From: Spirochaetales bacterium
Lineage (GTDB): Bacteria > Spirochaetota > Spirochaetia > JAGLYY01
Reading direction: 5' to 3'
Length of the DNA stretch: 16,695 nucleotides
Assembly: GCA_023131935.1 (NCBI GenBank)
Contig: JAGLYY010000365.1
Location: forward strand, 1 to 16,695
The stretch's first letter is position 1; the number at the start of each line of letters is the position of its first letter. Position numbers and translations under genes: made by a program. The notes under the pieces are model-generated. The model had not been told where the DNA came from and searched no databases. It worked only from the letters and a program-made list of their open reading frames with translations. This document shows, piece after piece, positions 1 to 6,854 of the stretch.

Positions 1-224
1 CTCCTGAGCTGGTATTCAAGAATGGTTATCGGACACCATACCCCGATTATCGCTTCCAGAGAGACGACCACGATAGCAAGCAGGTGGATGATCCTGAAGG
101 TAAGATTTCTTACCCACTTCCAGGAGAGGAGTCCGCCGATGAGGATAATAATCTCTCCGCCGACGGTAAAGAGAAGATAACCAAAATGTACCAGGACCAC
201 CAGGTCCGCGAGAAAACCGGCCAT
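1..224 (-). CDS. DUF2784 family membrane protein, N-terminal 74 residues (runs off left edge)
   Basis: I translated this stretch by hand on the minus strand from the ATG at 224-222; it stays open to the window edge, so the C-terminus is missing. The protein begins MAGFLADLVVLVHFGYLLF, then has a WKWVRN loop, an FRIIHLLAI second membrane segment, and a GVWCPITILEYQLR end. The order LADLVV, H, aromatic-rich helix, W-x-W-x-R-N, R-x-x-H-L, then CPxTxLExxLR is characteristic of DUF2784, a small family of 2-4 helix membrane proteins of unknown function. Predicted helices lie at about residues 5-33 and 43-65. An in-frame stop sits six bases before the ATG, so this is the only reasonable start. The ribosome binding site is weak (AAGAAAG). 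The start codon lies inside the border of direct repeat copy 1, so the gene's whole upstream region is repeat DNA. The role of the family is not known. Confidence 0.8.
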   Translation of the reverse strand, partial: MAGFLADLVVLVHFGYLLFTVGGEIIILIGGLLSWKWVRNLTFRIIHLLAIVVVSLEAIIGVWCPITILEYQLR

Positions 225-351
225 GCTTTCTTAAGTATACACCTTTTTAGGAAGAAGAATTTGCCACAGAGGGCACTGAGGAAGAATGGAGTGGGGTTCA
301 AACGAATAAGAATTTTTGCCACAGAGGTCACTGAGGAAGAAAGGTGGAGGG
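220..351. repeat. Direct repeat copy 1 (~132 bp)
   Basis: This matches 1157-1289 in the same orientation at about 95 percent identity, with a handful of substitutions and one single-base indel. Each copy contains two degenerate versions of the word TTTGCCACAGAGGTCACTGA (here near 258-280 and 314-336) separated by a GGAGTGGGGTTCAAACGAAT segment. The left border falls on the ATG of the DUF2784 gene. The two copies bracket an 805 bp segment carrying the antitoxin gene. No transposase is visible in or beside it. Confidence 0.9.
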
Positions 352-702
352 ATTGTGTCAATAAAAATTCACTCTTTTGACGCGGTCTCTATCCGGTTAT
401 GCCTTTTGCGTATTGGCTGCCCTATCCAATTTCCCGCTTTTCTTCCTCTCTGACTCCTGCGGGGCGGAGGGAGGACAACTATTAACCCTGCTGCCGGGAA
501 GGGCGAAAGCCCTTCTCCTGTCAAAGGTAAAAAAGTAAAACCCAAAAGGTTACGGAGTCCTCGCAAGACATCCTGCGGATACCCGAAGTTGCGCCGAAGA
601 GACTGGCGCGCTTTTTGATTATAGTAAAAAGTGGGACACAAAGCTACAAGCAATTTGGACGAAGCGTTAGCGGAGTCAGGTATCCGCTGTTGTAGTGCTT
701 AT
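352..702. other. Gene-poor structured segment between the direct repeats
   Basis: I find no convincing gene in these 351 bases. A minus-strand reading frame at 369-653 is open, but its translation is rich in Arg, Pro and Leu, has no recognisable domain, and lies over strong hairpins, so I treat it as chance. Visible structure includes a 7-bp stem closed by a GAAA tetraloop (498-515), a GCGCC/GGCGC stem (591-595 with 605-609), and a 9-bp inverted pair GCGGATACC/GGTATCCGC (575-583 with 679-687). This density of base-pairing suggests a dispersed repeat or a structured RNA rather than a coding region. That reading is inference. Confidence 0.5.
498..515. repeat. Perfect 7-bp hairpin with GAAA tetraloop
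   Basis: GAAGGGC (498-504), GAAA (505-508) and GCCCTTC (509-515) form a perfect stem capped by a GNRA tetraloop, a fold favoured in structured RNA. On the plus strand no T-run follows directly, so it does not look like a rho-independent terminator in that direction. It lies downstream of the antitoxin gene on the minus strand, about 190 bases past its stop. Confidence 0.6.
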
Positions 703-954
703 TTATTTTGCGTAATGTTCTGTGTAGTTATCAAGTATTTTTCTTATCATCTGCTGATATGGAACATTAGTTTTTTTTGAAATCTCCTTAAAGAAATCAA
801 TACTTCTTTTTGAAAGTGCAATAGTGATTTTTGTTGTCTCCTCTTTAGGAATCAATAATTCAGGGGGCGGTAAAAAATCCTCTAACTCAGTAGAAGCAAT
901 GATAGCTTCACTAATATCTTCAGGAGCTGCTTTATAGTTTATTTGATTTTTCAT
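703..954 (-). CDS. CopG/BrnA-type ribbon-helix-helix antitoxin (83 aa)
   Basis: I start this at the ATG at 954-952, which is preceded by a strong ribosome binding site (GGGGAGAGG, about 5 bases upstream). A longer in-frame reading back to 1161 exists, but its first 69 codons overlap a toxin remnant in another frame and look like chance coding. Residues 42-83 carry the diagnostic part: KITIALSKRSIDFFKEISKK, then NVPYQQMIRKIL. This is the beta strand followed by two helices of CopG/BrnA antitoxins, with the usual YQxxI motif. The acidic N-terminal part (about residues 11-40) fits the toxin-binding segment of such proteins. In brnTA operons the antitoxin follows and overlaps the toxin and represses the pair; here the preceding toxin frame overlaps by 23 bases in the same order. 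The toxin appears broken, so this is probably an orphan antitoxin. Confidence 0.8.
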   Translation of the reverse strand: MKNQINYKAAPEDISEAIIASTELEDFLPPPELLIPKEETTKITIALSKRSIDFFKEISKKTNVPYQQMIRKILDNYTEHYAK

Positions 955-1183
955 ATAATCCTCTCCCCTCACGCCATAATCCAGCACCAAATATTCGAAT
1001 ATTATTTTTTCTGATTGTAAACCGTACTGTGATAATTCCTTTATCAGTTTTACCAAAGCAGAAAAAACGTTCTTCGGTGTTGGTACTGTGTTCAATATCT
1101 TTTCTGATAATTCTGTTTTTATCAAAAAAAACATATTGTGCATCTTCGAATGAAACGCCATGCTCTTTTAAGTATACACCTTT
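932..1183 (-). pseudogene. BrnT-type toxin remnant, 5' end lost at the repeat border
   Basis: A minus-strand frame different from the annotated antitoxin frame is open from just after a stop at 1186-1184 to a TAA at 934-932. It reads LKEHGVSFEDAQYVFFD, then HSTNTEERFFCFGKTDKG, VRFTIRKNNIRIF and a basic C-terminus. The HGVSFEDA block, the EERF-x-x-x-G block and the (I)RIF-x-A strand are in the order seen in BrnT ribonuclease toxins. A complete BrnT begins about 14-17 residues earlier with an M-x-F-x-W-(D)-x-x-K segment, which is absent. Instead the frame enters direct repeat copy 2, and no ATG, GTG or TTG lies in frame between the upstream stop and the conserved block. The C-terminus overlaps the start of the antitoxin gene, as in intact brnTA pairs. 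I infer that the repeat replaced the toxin's 5' end and silenced it. Confidence 0.65.
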
Positions 1184-1289
1184 TTAAGAAGAAGAATTTG
1201 CCACAGAGGTCACTGAGGGAGGAATGGAGTGGGGTTCAAACGAATAAGAATTTTTGCCACAGAGGTCACTGAGGAAGAAAGGTGGAGGG
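1157..1289. repeat. Direct repeat copy 2 (~133 bp)
   Basis: This is the second copy of the 220-351 repeat, same orientation, about 938 bases further on. It lies between the truncated BrnT toxin and the end of the large activase gene. It again contains two CCACAGAGGTCACTGA-type subrepeats. The left border falls where BrnT similarity breaks off. The stop codon of the activase gene is about 10 bases beyond the right border. Confidence 0.9.
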
Positions 1290-1299
1290 TTTTGGTCCC

Positions 1300-4200
1300 C
1301 TAACCGATTTCCCGCTTTTCTTTTTCCCCGCCCGGGGTGCGGCTCTTCCCCGGGAATTTCAGGTAGGGAATGATTGCTTCATTCTTGTTTCCCCCTGTCC
1401 CATCATAGGTGACCGATACCACCGGGACGCCGGTTATCTCCTCAATCTGTTTCCTCATTGCCTCGGTCACGATGCCGGGGCAGCAGAACGCGGGATTCGT
1501 TTGAACAAAGAGGGATATATCGGGGAAATGTTTTTTCAGGTAGTAAATCTTCAGGATGTTTTCCGCGGACTCTCCCGAATGTTCCACCTTAAGCCCGAAG
1601 GTTTTCAGGATCTCCTCCCCAGGTTCGTCGTAGGAGAAACCGGTCTCTCTCAGGATTCTGGAGAACTGTTGGTAATAGCTCTTTTCAAGGGTTTTCATAA
1701 CCGCTAAGAGAGATTTGAAGATGATGATCTCCTTGTATTTTCTTGCCTTGAACATCCGCCGGAAGCTGGTGCTCGCGATAATTTTTGCGTATTCACTGTA
1801 AGGGGTAGTGATAACCTCTCCTCCCTGCTCCTCAATGAAACGGATAAGGTCCTGGTTCATAATCTCATTGTCCCGGACATAAAGGTCCCCAAAGATCGCC
1901 ACTTTCGGTCTTTTTTCCCGCTTAACCTCAATCGATTCAAAGAGATCAATCACCTCTCCGGCGGCTTCATCTTTTTTTCTGTTGCCTTTAAAGGCTTCCA
2001 GAAGGATGTTCACACTCTCAGTGATAACCCGATCGGTTTTTCCCTTTTCGATTTCGTAGGGCCGAAGCCGGCAGCCCATTCGCCGGATGTATCCCCCAAA
2101 CATGAAGGCAAAGTAGGCGTTTAGAGAAATAGTTGGAGAAAAATCGGCAAAGGAGAGATCACCTGTATAAACACCCGCTTTTTCCATCCCATTTCCATAA
2201 TCCTTGAGGATGGTCTGTATATGATAAGGAAAAAGAGGGATATTACATGCGCATTCCGATTTTGGCAGCCAGAGAACAGTTTTCGAAGGTTTGAGTCCAT
2301 GCTGTTCGATATAATCGATATATCCTTCGACTATAGCGTTCATCGGGATACACTGGCCGGTATTATGTCTTAAACTCCTGCGGATGATCTCATCAGTTTC
2401 ATCGAGAAGCTTTACATCATATCCCTCTTTCTGCAGGTTTGCCACGACAAGGGGTAAGCTGATGTTGTCCCAGTTCGGCATCAGCAGAGTTTTCCCTTTG
2501 AGTTTGCTCAGCATACCCGGCATAAGGCCGTTCAGGTCCGCATTCCCCTGTTGCCCGGCTTCCGCGTGGTTCCTGAAAGCCCGGACCGCTGCCTCTATTC
2601 TCGTTTCATATCCTACCGACGAATCTTGTTCATCCAGTTCCAGGATAAGGTAGGGTTTGTCATGGCTGTCGAGGAGTTTCTTCAGGTAGGTGGTTATATA
2701 GGAATCGGGAGAACATTTAAAAGAGGTGATAAGGACAGGATAGACGCCCTCCATCCTGGCAACAGCTTCCGCTGTTTCAACAATTTTAGCGGCGTAGTTC
2801 CAGTGTATTTCCGTGAGCAGCGGACCAATATTCTCAGTATCCTCCGGGGTGATGGGGACCATATCCTGATAGTAGGTCCTGATACCGAGAGAACCGAAAA
2901 TGTCAGGGATTCCGTTATTCATTGAGGGGGATAGTACGGTATAGGGTCTGCCTAAGAGGACCACCTGAATATCATCAGCTTGTTCCGGCAAAAACTTCGG
3001 AAAAAGATCCTTTAGCTTCTCCTTGGCTTTTTCAATCTGATTTATCGTCTCATCATAGGCCCCTGAAACTTCCAGGAAGGTGACATTACAGCCCTCAATC
3101 CCTTGAAGCATCCTGTACAGTTCTGCCTTTGTGTGAAAATTTGTATAGCGGTGACGGATCAAGGGAGAGAGAATTCTATCGGAATTCCAACGGGATTGGA
3201 TGATCGCCGGCGCGTATTGGGTGTAGTAACAGTATTTCCGTTTTATCTCCCGCTTCTTTCTCTTCTCCTCAAGATAGTAGGGGAGGAAAAGATAATCTGT
3301 AGTTTTAAGGAGATGGTTTACGTGTCCATGGAGTGCTGCTATCGGAGCACAGAATTCCGCCCCGGTGAAATTATTACCCAGCTTCGCCGGGTTTTTTAAG
3401 CTTTCACTGGAAATGGTTTTGATTCCAAGAAGATCGAAAAACCGGGTCCAGAGGATTAAGTCTTCAACCAGATAAAGGGCTGCAGGGATCCCGATAGTGA
3501 AGGGAAACCGGCAGGATTTGTTTGTTGAGGCATTCAGGATTCTTTTTCTTTCCGCGAGGAGGTCGAACCCTGATCTGTTGTTATTTATAAACCGCTTCGT
3601 ATCATAATCTCTGCCGCAAAGAAAACCGTAGGCCACTGTTTCCCCTCTTACCGTTGCCACTGTGATCTTGCAGTGATTTGTACAAAGGTCACATACCTCA
3701 GGCCGCAGGGGGATCTCTTCTTTATAGAGCCGGATTCCCCGGAAATTATCAGAAACTGAATTATCGTCGAGCAGCTGTAAGGCAACCCCCAGTGCGCCGG
3801 TAAGGTGGCAGTACTTCGAAACAAGGATCGGCTTCTTAAGTTTCTGTTCGAAGGCAGCAACCAGGGCCCTGTTTTTTGCTGTGGCCCCTTGAAAAAAGAT
3901 CCTGTTCCCGATATTCCCCTCGGTTGCTACCTTTAAAAGGTAGTTTTCCCGGACTGAATGGATTGCTGAGCCGAGAACTTCGTCGATGGAATAGCCTTCA
4001 CTTAAGAAGTGATTCAAATCCCTTTCCATAAAAACGGTGCAGCGGTCGCTTGAGAGTGGGGCTTTCTGTCCGATTGTCCGTTTTGAGTAGTCTGTTACCT
4101 TGCAGCCGAGCTTCTTTGCCTGTTCCTCCAGAAAGCTGCCGGTACCCGCGGCGCAGACATTGTTCATTGTGGAAGAGGTAACAATCCCTTTCCGAAGAGT

Positions 4201-5511
4201 GGTGAATTTAGAATCCTGCCCCCCAATTTCAATAATTGTGTCCACTTCAGGGTCCAATTCGCGGGCTGCCCTCGCGTGGGCGGTAATTTCATCAAGGATG
4301 AGATCAGCACCAATAATCCGCCCGATGAACTTTCTCCCTGAGCCTGTTGTGCCGCTGCTCCGGATCCTTAAATCTATCGATTCCTTTCGGCTTATATCAT
4401 CGATTGCCTCGAAAATGCCCTGAAGGGCCTGAAGGGGGCTGCCGGCTGTTCGTGTATAGAACCCGGCGAGGATATCTCCGGACTCATCAAGTAGTACCGC
4501 TTTCGTACTTGTAGAACCGATATCCGCCCCAAGCCAGGATTTGCAGATTTTGGGCAGGGTCTTATAAATATCAACCTCAACATCGCTTACCAGGGAATTG
4601 CCTGAAACTTTATAAATGAAGCTCTTCAGGCTTGAGAAATCGGGGTAGTGAGATAGTTTCAGATCCAAAGGCTCGTGATAATAGTTTCGTTTCGCTTCTC
4701 TGATACTGAAAAGCTCACTAATTTCATAATTTTCCTGTTCGTTACCCCTCTGTTCCTTTTGGATACCGAGGGCTGCCCCTAAAGCTCCGTAGAGGTGGGA
4801 CCATTCATCCACCGTTATGGGAAATCCTGTTAAGTTTTCAATGTGATGGGCAACCACAGGATTCAGGGAGACACCCCCGCAGAACAGAAGAGGAAGATGT
4901 ACCTTTTCACTACAAAAAAGGGTATCAACAATATTCTTTGCGAGCCCCTGACTCAACCCATCACAAATAGCGGGCAAGTCATATCCCTCCTGTTGAGCGT
5001 GAATCAGGTCGGTCTTCGCGAAAACCGCGCACCGTGTGGCGATCTTCGGGATGGGGTCCCGATTGGACTCCGCGACCCGGCAGAACTCCTCGATGCCCTT
5101 TAAATTCAGGCGTCCGGCCTGCTGATCCAGAAAACTGCCGGTCCCGGCGGCGCAGGAGGTGTTATGACTGAAGCTCGAGTAGCTGCCCTCTTCGTTAAAA
5201 CGGATAAGACCGAATTTTTCCCCGCCCACCACAAGAATCGATCCTGTTTCGGGGTGGAGATGCCTGGCGGAGGTAATTACCGCAACCTGATTGTCGAAGC
5301 GGATGCCGGCGGTAAATGATTCGGGGGTGGAAGTTGTCGCGCCTATTCCCCGGACCTCCCGGAAGGAGACCGGTGAAAGCATCTCCTTCAGGGTATCTTC
5401 TACCTGCCCACGATGGAAACGGTAGTCCGACTGAAGGATAGCTCCACACTCATTGATAAGTACAAAGGAGCAGGATACCGAGCCAACGTCGATTCCCAGA
5501 AATGTCCTCAT
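1300..5511 (-). CDS. Acyl-CoA dehydratase activase-related protein (2-hydroxyglutaryl-CoA dehydratase activator fusion, 1403 aa)
   Basis: I start at the ATG at 5511-5509 (MRTFLGIDVG), with GAGG nine bases upstream; a TTG five codons earlier is less likely. Two BadF/BadG/BcrA/BcrD ATPase modules are joined in tandem. Module 1 (about 1-250) has GIDVGS, then CAAGTGSFLDQQ with Cys120 and TRCAVFAKTD with Cys161. Module 2 (about 325-582) has GADIGSTSTKAV, SGTTGSGRKF, EIGGQDSKFT, Cys453 and Cys491. In HgdC-type activators these two cysteines hold a [4Fe-4S] cluster shared across a dimer. A Cys-rich element follows (CDLCTNHC plus Cys632), then a DUF2229-like region (about 600-790), an HgdB-like region (about 860-1180) and a C-terminal stretch with QTNPAFCCPG. 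The family is thought to drive ATP-dependent electron transfer to 2-hydroxyacyl-CoA dehydratases or similar enzymes in anaerobes. No dehydratase subunit is adjacent, so the substrate is unknown. It is co-transcribed with the preceding RHH gene, overlapping or abutting it. Confidence 0.88.
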   Translation of the reverse strand: MRTFLGIDVGSVSCSFVLINECGAILQSDYRFHRGQVEDTLKEMLSPVSFREVRGIGATTSTPESFTAGIRFDNQVAVITSARHLHPETGSILVVGGEKFGLIRFNEEGSYSSFSHNTSCAAGTGSFLDQQAGRLNLKGIEEFCRVAESNRDPIPKIATRCAVFAKTDLIHAQQEGYDLPAICDGLSQGLAKNIVDTLFCSEKVHLPLLFCGGVSLNPVVAHHIENLTGFPITVDEWSHLYGALGAALGIQKEQRGNEQENYEISELFSIREAKRNYYHEPLDLKLSHYPDFSSLKSFIYKVSGNSLVSDVEVDIYKTLPKICKSWLGADIGSTSTKAVLLDESGDILAGFYTRTAGSPLQALQGIFEAIDDISRKESIDLRIRSSGTTGSGRKFIGRIIGADLILDEITAHARAARELDPEVDTIIEIGGQDSKFTTLRKGIVTSSTMNNVCAAGTGSFLEEQAKKLGCKVTDYSKRTIGQKAPLSSDRCTVFMERDLNHFLSEGYSIDEVLGSAIHSVRENYLLKVATEGNIGNRIFFQGATAKNRALVAAFEQKLKKPILVSKYCHLTGALGVALQLLDDNSVSDNFRGIRLYKEEIPLRPEVCDLCTNHCKITVATVRGETVAYGFLCGRDYDTKRFINNNRSGFDLLAERKRILNASTNKSCRFPFTIGIPAALYLVEDLILWTRFFDLLGIKTISSESLKNPAKLGNNFTGAEFCAPIAALHGHVNHLLKTTDYLFLPYYLEEKRKKREIKRKYCYYTQYAPAIIQSRWNSDRILSPLIRHRYTNFHTKAELYRMLQGIEGCNVTFLEVSGAYDETINQIEKAKEKLKDLFPKFLPEQADDIQVVLLGRPYTVLSPSMNNGIPDIFGSLGIRTYYQDMVPITPEDTENIGPLLTEIHWNYAAKIVETAEAVARMEGVYPVLITSFKCSPDSYITTYLKKLLDSHDKPYLILELDEQDSSVGYETRIEAAVRAFRNHAEAGQQGNADLNGLMPGMLSKLKGKTLLMPNWDNISLPLVVANLQKEGYDVKLLDETDEIIRRSLRHNTGQCIPMNAIVEGYIDYIEQHGLKPSKTVLWLPKSECACNIPLFPYHIQTILKDYGNGMEKAGVYTGDLSFADFSPTISLNAYFAFMFGGYIRRMGCRLRPYEIEKGKTDRVITESVNILLEAFKGNRKKDEAAGEVIDLFESIEVKREKRPKVAIFGDLYVRDNEIMNQDLIRFIEEQGGEVITTPYSEYAKIIASTSFRRMFKARKYKEIIIFKSLLAVMKTLEKSYYQQFSRILRETGFSYDEPGEEILKTFGLKVEHSGESAENILKIYYLKKHFPDISLFVQTNPAFCCPGIVTEAMRKQIEEITGVPVVSVTYDGTGGNKNEAIIPYLKFPGKSRTPGGEKEKREIG

Positions 5512-5512
5512 A

Positions 5513-5995
5513 TTATTTTTCCTCAAGCTTATTTTTTACAATGTTCCAGAAATCGACTACTCCCTGTTTCCATCCGGATAAAAATGACTTTCGGTATTCG
5601 TTGAAAGACTCTCCCTGAAAACGGGACAGGTTTTCCTGGCGAAAAGTTGTCTTGAAATAATCCTGAAGCGATCCTCCAGGGCCCGCGAGGGCTTCAACAG
5701 GCTGCCGCAGAACATTTCTTAAATCAAAATAATGGGCCCGTCGTGCCCATTCAAGTCCCGATTGTTCCCCTCGCTCGAAACAATCATCCTCAACTTCCTG
5801 CTTTTCTTTCTTCAGTCTCTCAATAATTTCCGGGATACTGAGATCTTCCTTCATCCGTTTCCGGATATCCTCTTTTTTCTTAATCGCGTTGGATACGGCA
5901 TCCTGAAAAATTCGGGAGAGGTTAAAAGTATCCCGCCACGCCTCCATTTTTTCATGGAGGAAATCGGGTACGCTGATGGTAATTTTCTTGGACAT
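5513..5995 (-). CDS. Ribbon-helix-helix DNA-binding protein with helical C-terminal domain (160 aa)
   Basis: An ATG at 5995-5993 with the strong site GGAAGGAG six bases upstream gives MSKKITISVP; a longer frame reaching 6145 has no good start signal and would run through the promoter. Residues 3-9 (KITISVP) are the DNA-contacting beta strand of a ribbon-helix-helix fold. Residues 11-24 and about 27-39 (SRIFQDAVSNAI) are its two helices. A charged coiled-coil-like segment (about 40-72) leads to a C-terminal helical domain with two similar motifs, GEQSGLEWAR and FLSGWKQGVVDFW. I know no function for that domain. The stop TAA lies two bases before the activase ATG, so the two genes are translationally coupled. 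Four regularly spaced repeats over its own promoter (6008-6070) suggest that it represses itself and the activase. The trigger is unknown. Confidence 0.8.
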   Translation of the reverse strand: MSKKITISVPDFLHEKMEAWRDTFNLSRIFQDAVSNAIKKKEDIRKRMKEDLSIPEIIERLKKEKQEVEDDCFERGEQSGLEWARRAHYFDLRNVLRQPVEALAGPGGSLQDYFKTTFRQENLSRFQGESFNEYRKSFLSGWKQGVVDFWNIVKNKLEEK

Positions 5996-6007
5996 CGACG
6001 GCTCCTT

Positions 6008-6070
6008 CCGTATCTTTAAAAGGGATACGTATAAAAAAGAAGAGTACGTATATAAATATAAGGCCGTATA
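6008..6070. promoter_or_regulatory. Four phased 7-bp operator-like repeats
   Basis: CCGTATC (6008-6014), ACGTATA (6027-6033), ACGTATA (6046-6052) and CCGTATA (6064-6070) recur at steps of 19, 19 and 18 bases. The second sits in a perfect palindrome, ATACGTAT (6025-6032), and the third in TACGTA. Steps of about two helical turns put all four on one face of the DNA. The array covers the spacer and start site of the promoter at 6055-6083 and the leader of the RHH gene, which fits cooperative binding by that RHH protein. Confidence 0.6.
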
Positions 6071-6083
6071 AATATTATTGCAA
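6055..6083 (-). promoter_or_regulatory. Sigma70-type promoter of the RHH-activase operon
   Basis: On the minus strand, TTGCAA (6083-6078) and TATATT (6060-6055) are separated by exactly 17 bases. Transcription would start near 6048, giving a leader of about 50 bases before the RHH ATG. The operator-like repeats overlap both the spacer and the predicted start point. Confidence 0.55.
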
Positions 6084-6108
6084 CTCTCTTTCATGGTAGA
6101 ATGGGGAG

Positions 6109-6852
6109 GTGAAGAACAAGTTGAAGCTTCTGGTAGACCATCCATGGGATGTGAGTCCGCGGGAGGCCCGCGATATTCAAGCCGGTCTGGCCCCTATGGT
6201 GATACGGGAAGGGCCGCTTTCAGTAGTAAACACCGTCGCGGGGATTGATGTTGGTTTTGAAGGGGGGGAATCCCGGGCGGCTGTGGTTGTGCTGAAGTTT
6301 CCGGACCTTACTCTCAGTGAATACGCGACAGCGAAGATACCAACAACATTTCCCTATGTTCCGGGGCTCCTTTCTTTTCGGGAGATTCCGGCAGTCCTTG
6401 AGGCGCTTAAGCTCCTCCGTTCACTTCCCGATCTTCTACTGTGTGATGGCCAGGGGGAGGCCCATCCGCGGCGATTTGGGTTGGCAAGTCATCTTGGGGT
6501 GATAACCGGAATTCCCGCGATTGGGGTGGCAAAGTCCCGTTTAATCGGTACCCACGATCCTCTTCCTGATAAAAAGGGTGAGTGGGTACACCTCAAGGAT
6601 AAGAATCAGGTAATAGGGGCTGTTTTGAGGAGCAGAACAGGTGTAAAACCCCTCTATATTTCTATCGGCCATAAGATAACCCTAAAGGGGGCCATCCGGT
6701 TTGTCTTACGCTGTACACTGAAGTACCGGCTCCCCGAAACTACCCGATTGGCCCACATGCTTGCCTCGAAACCGGAGCAATTCAGAGATAAAAAGAATTC
6801 TTGTTTGCAGGATTTGCCAGGTTGCACCATAATGGATAAAGGAGGTGCCTAA
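6109..6852 (+). CDS. nfi: Endonuclease V (deoxyinosine 3' endonuclease, ~247 aa)
   Basis: This enzyme cleaves DNA one phosphodiester 3' of deoxyinosine to start repair of deaminated adenine; it acts in the cytoplasm with Mg2+. Family signatures are all visible, numbered from the GTG at 6109. AGIDVGF carries the metal ligand Asp47. FPYVPGLLSFRE contains the P-Y-x-P-G strand-separating wedge and Glu92. LLCDGQGEAHPRRFGLASHLG holds Asp113, followed by IGVAKSRL, ISIGHKI and YRLPETTRLAH. Its length is slightly above the usual 220-230 residues. Start choice is uncertain: GGGGAGGTGA runs straight into the GTG, leaving no spacing, whereas TTG at 6121 lies in frame about 8 bases after the Shine-Dalgarno and is the better initiator on spacing. 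It leads a head-to-tail plus-strand cluster; the next gene begins two bases after its stop. Confidence 0.93.
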   Translation: MKNKLKLLVDHPWDVSPREARDIQAGLAPMVIREGPLSVVNTVAGIDVGFEGGESRAAVVVLKFPDLTLSEYATAKIPTTFPYVPGLLSFREIPAVLEALKLLRSLPDLLLCDGQGEAHPRRFGLASHLGVITGIPAIGVAKSRLIGTHDPLPDKKGEWVHLKDKNQVIGAVLRSRTGVKPLYISIGHKITLKGAIRFVLRCTLKYRLPETTRLAHMLASKPEQFRDKKNSCLQDLPGCTIMDKGGA

Positions 6853-6854
6853 GG

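Noticed and set aside
234..239. TATACT on the minus strand as a -10 box inside the direct repeat
   Set aside because: No acceptable -35 at 16-18 bases and the start would be about three bases before the ATG.
84..380. Open frames on both strands over the left end and repeat copy 1
   Set aside because: They cross the DUF2784 gene in other frames and run into repeat DNA; neither translation resembles a protein family.
498..515. Rho-independent terminator of the antitoxin gene
   Set aside because: The stem lies about 190 bases past the stop and no T-run follows it in the minus direction.
369..653. Minus-strand open frame of 94 codons
   Set aside because: Arg/Pro/Leu-rich translation with no domain, lying over several hairpins; no ribosome binding site of note.
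703..1161. Antitoxin reading frame extended to the ATG at 1161 (152 aa)
   Set aside because: The first 69 codons lie over the BrnT toxin frame, have no ribosome binding site and no antitoxin likeness; the ATG at 954 has a strong site and the right length.
220..1289. CRISPR-like array
   Set aside because: Only two long copies 938 bases apart, no short regular spacers and no cas genes.
6078..6102. TTGCAA and TAGAAT as a plus-strand promoter for endonuclease V
   Set aside because: The spacer is only 13 bases, too short for sigma70; the TTGCAA is better used on the minus strand with a 17-base spacer.
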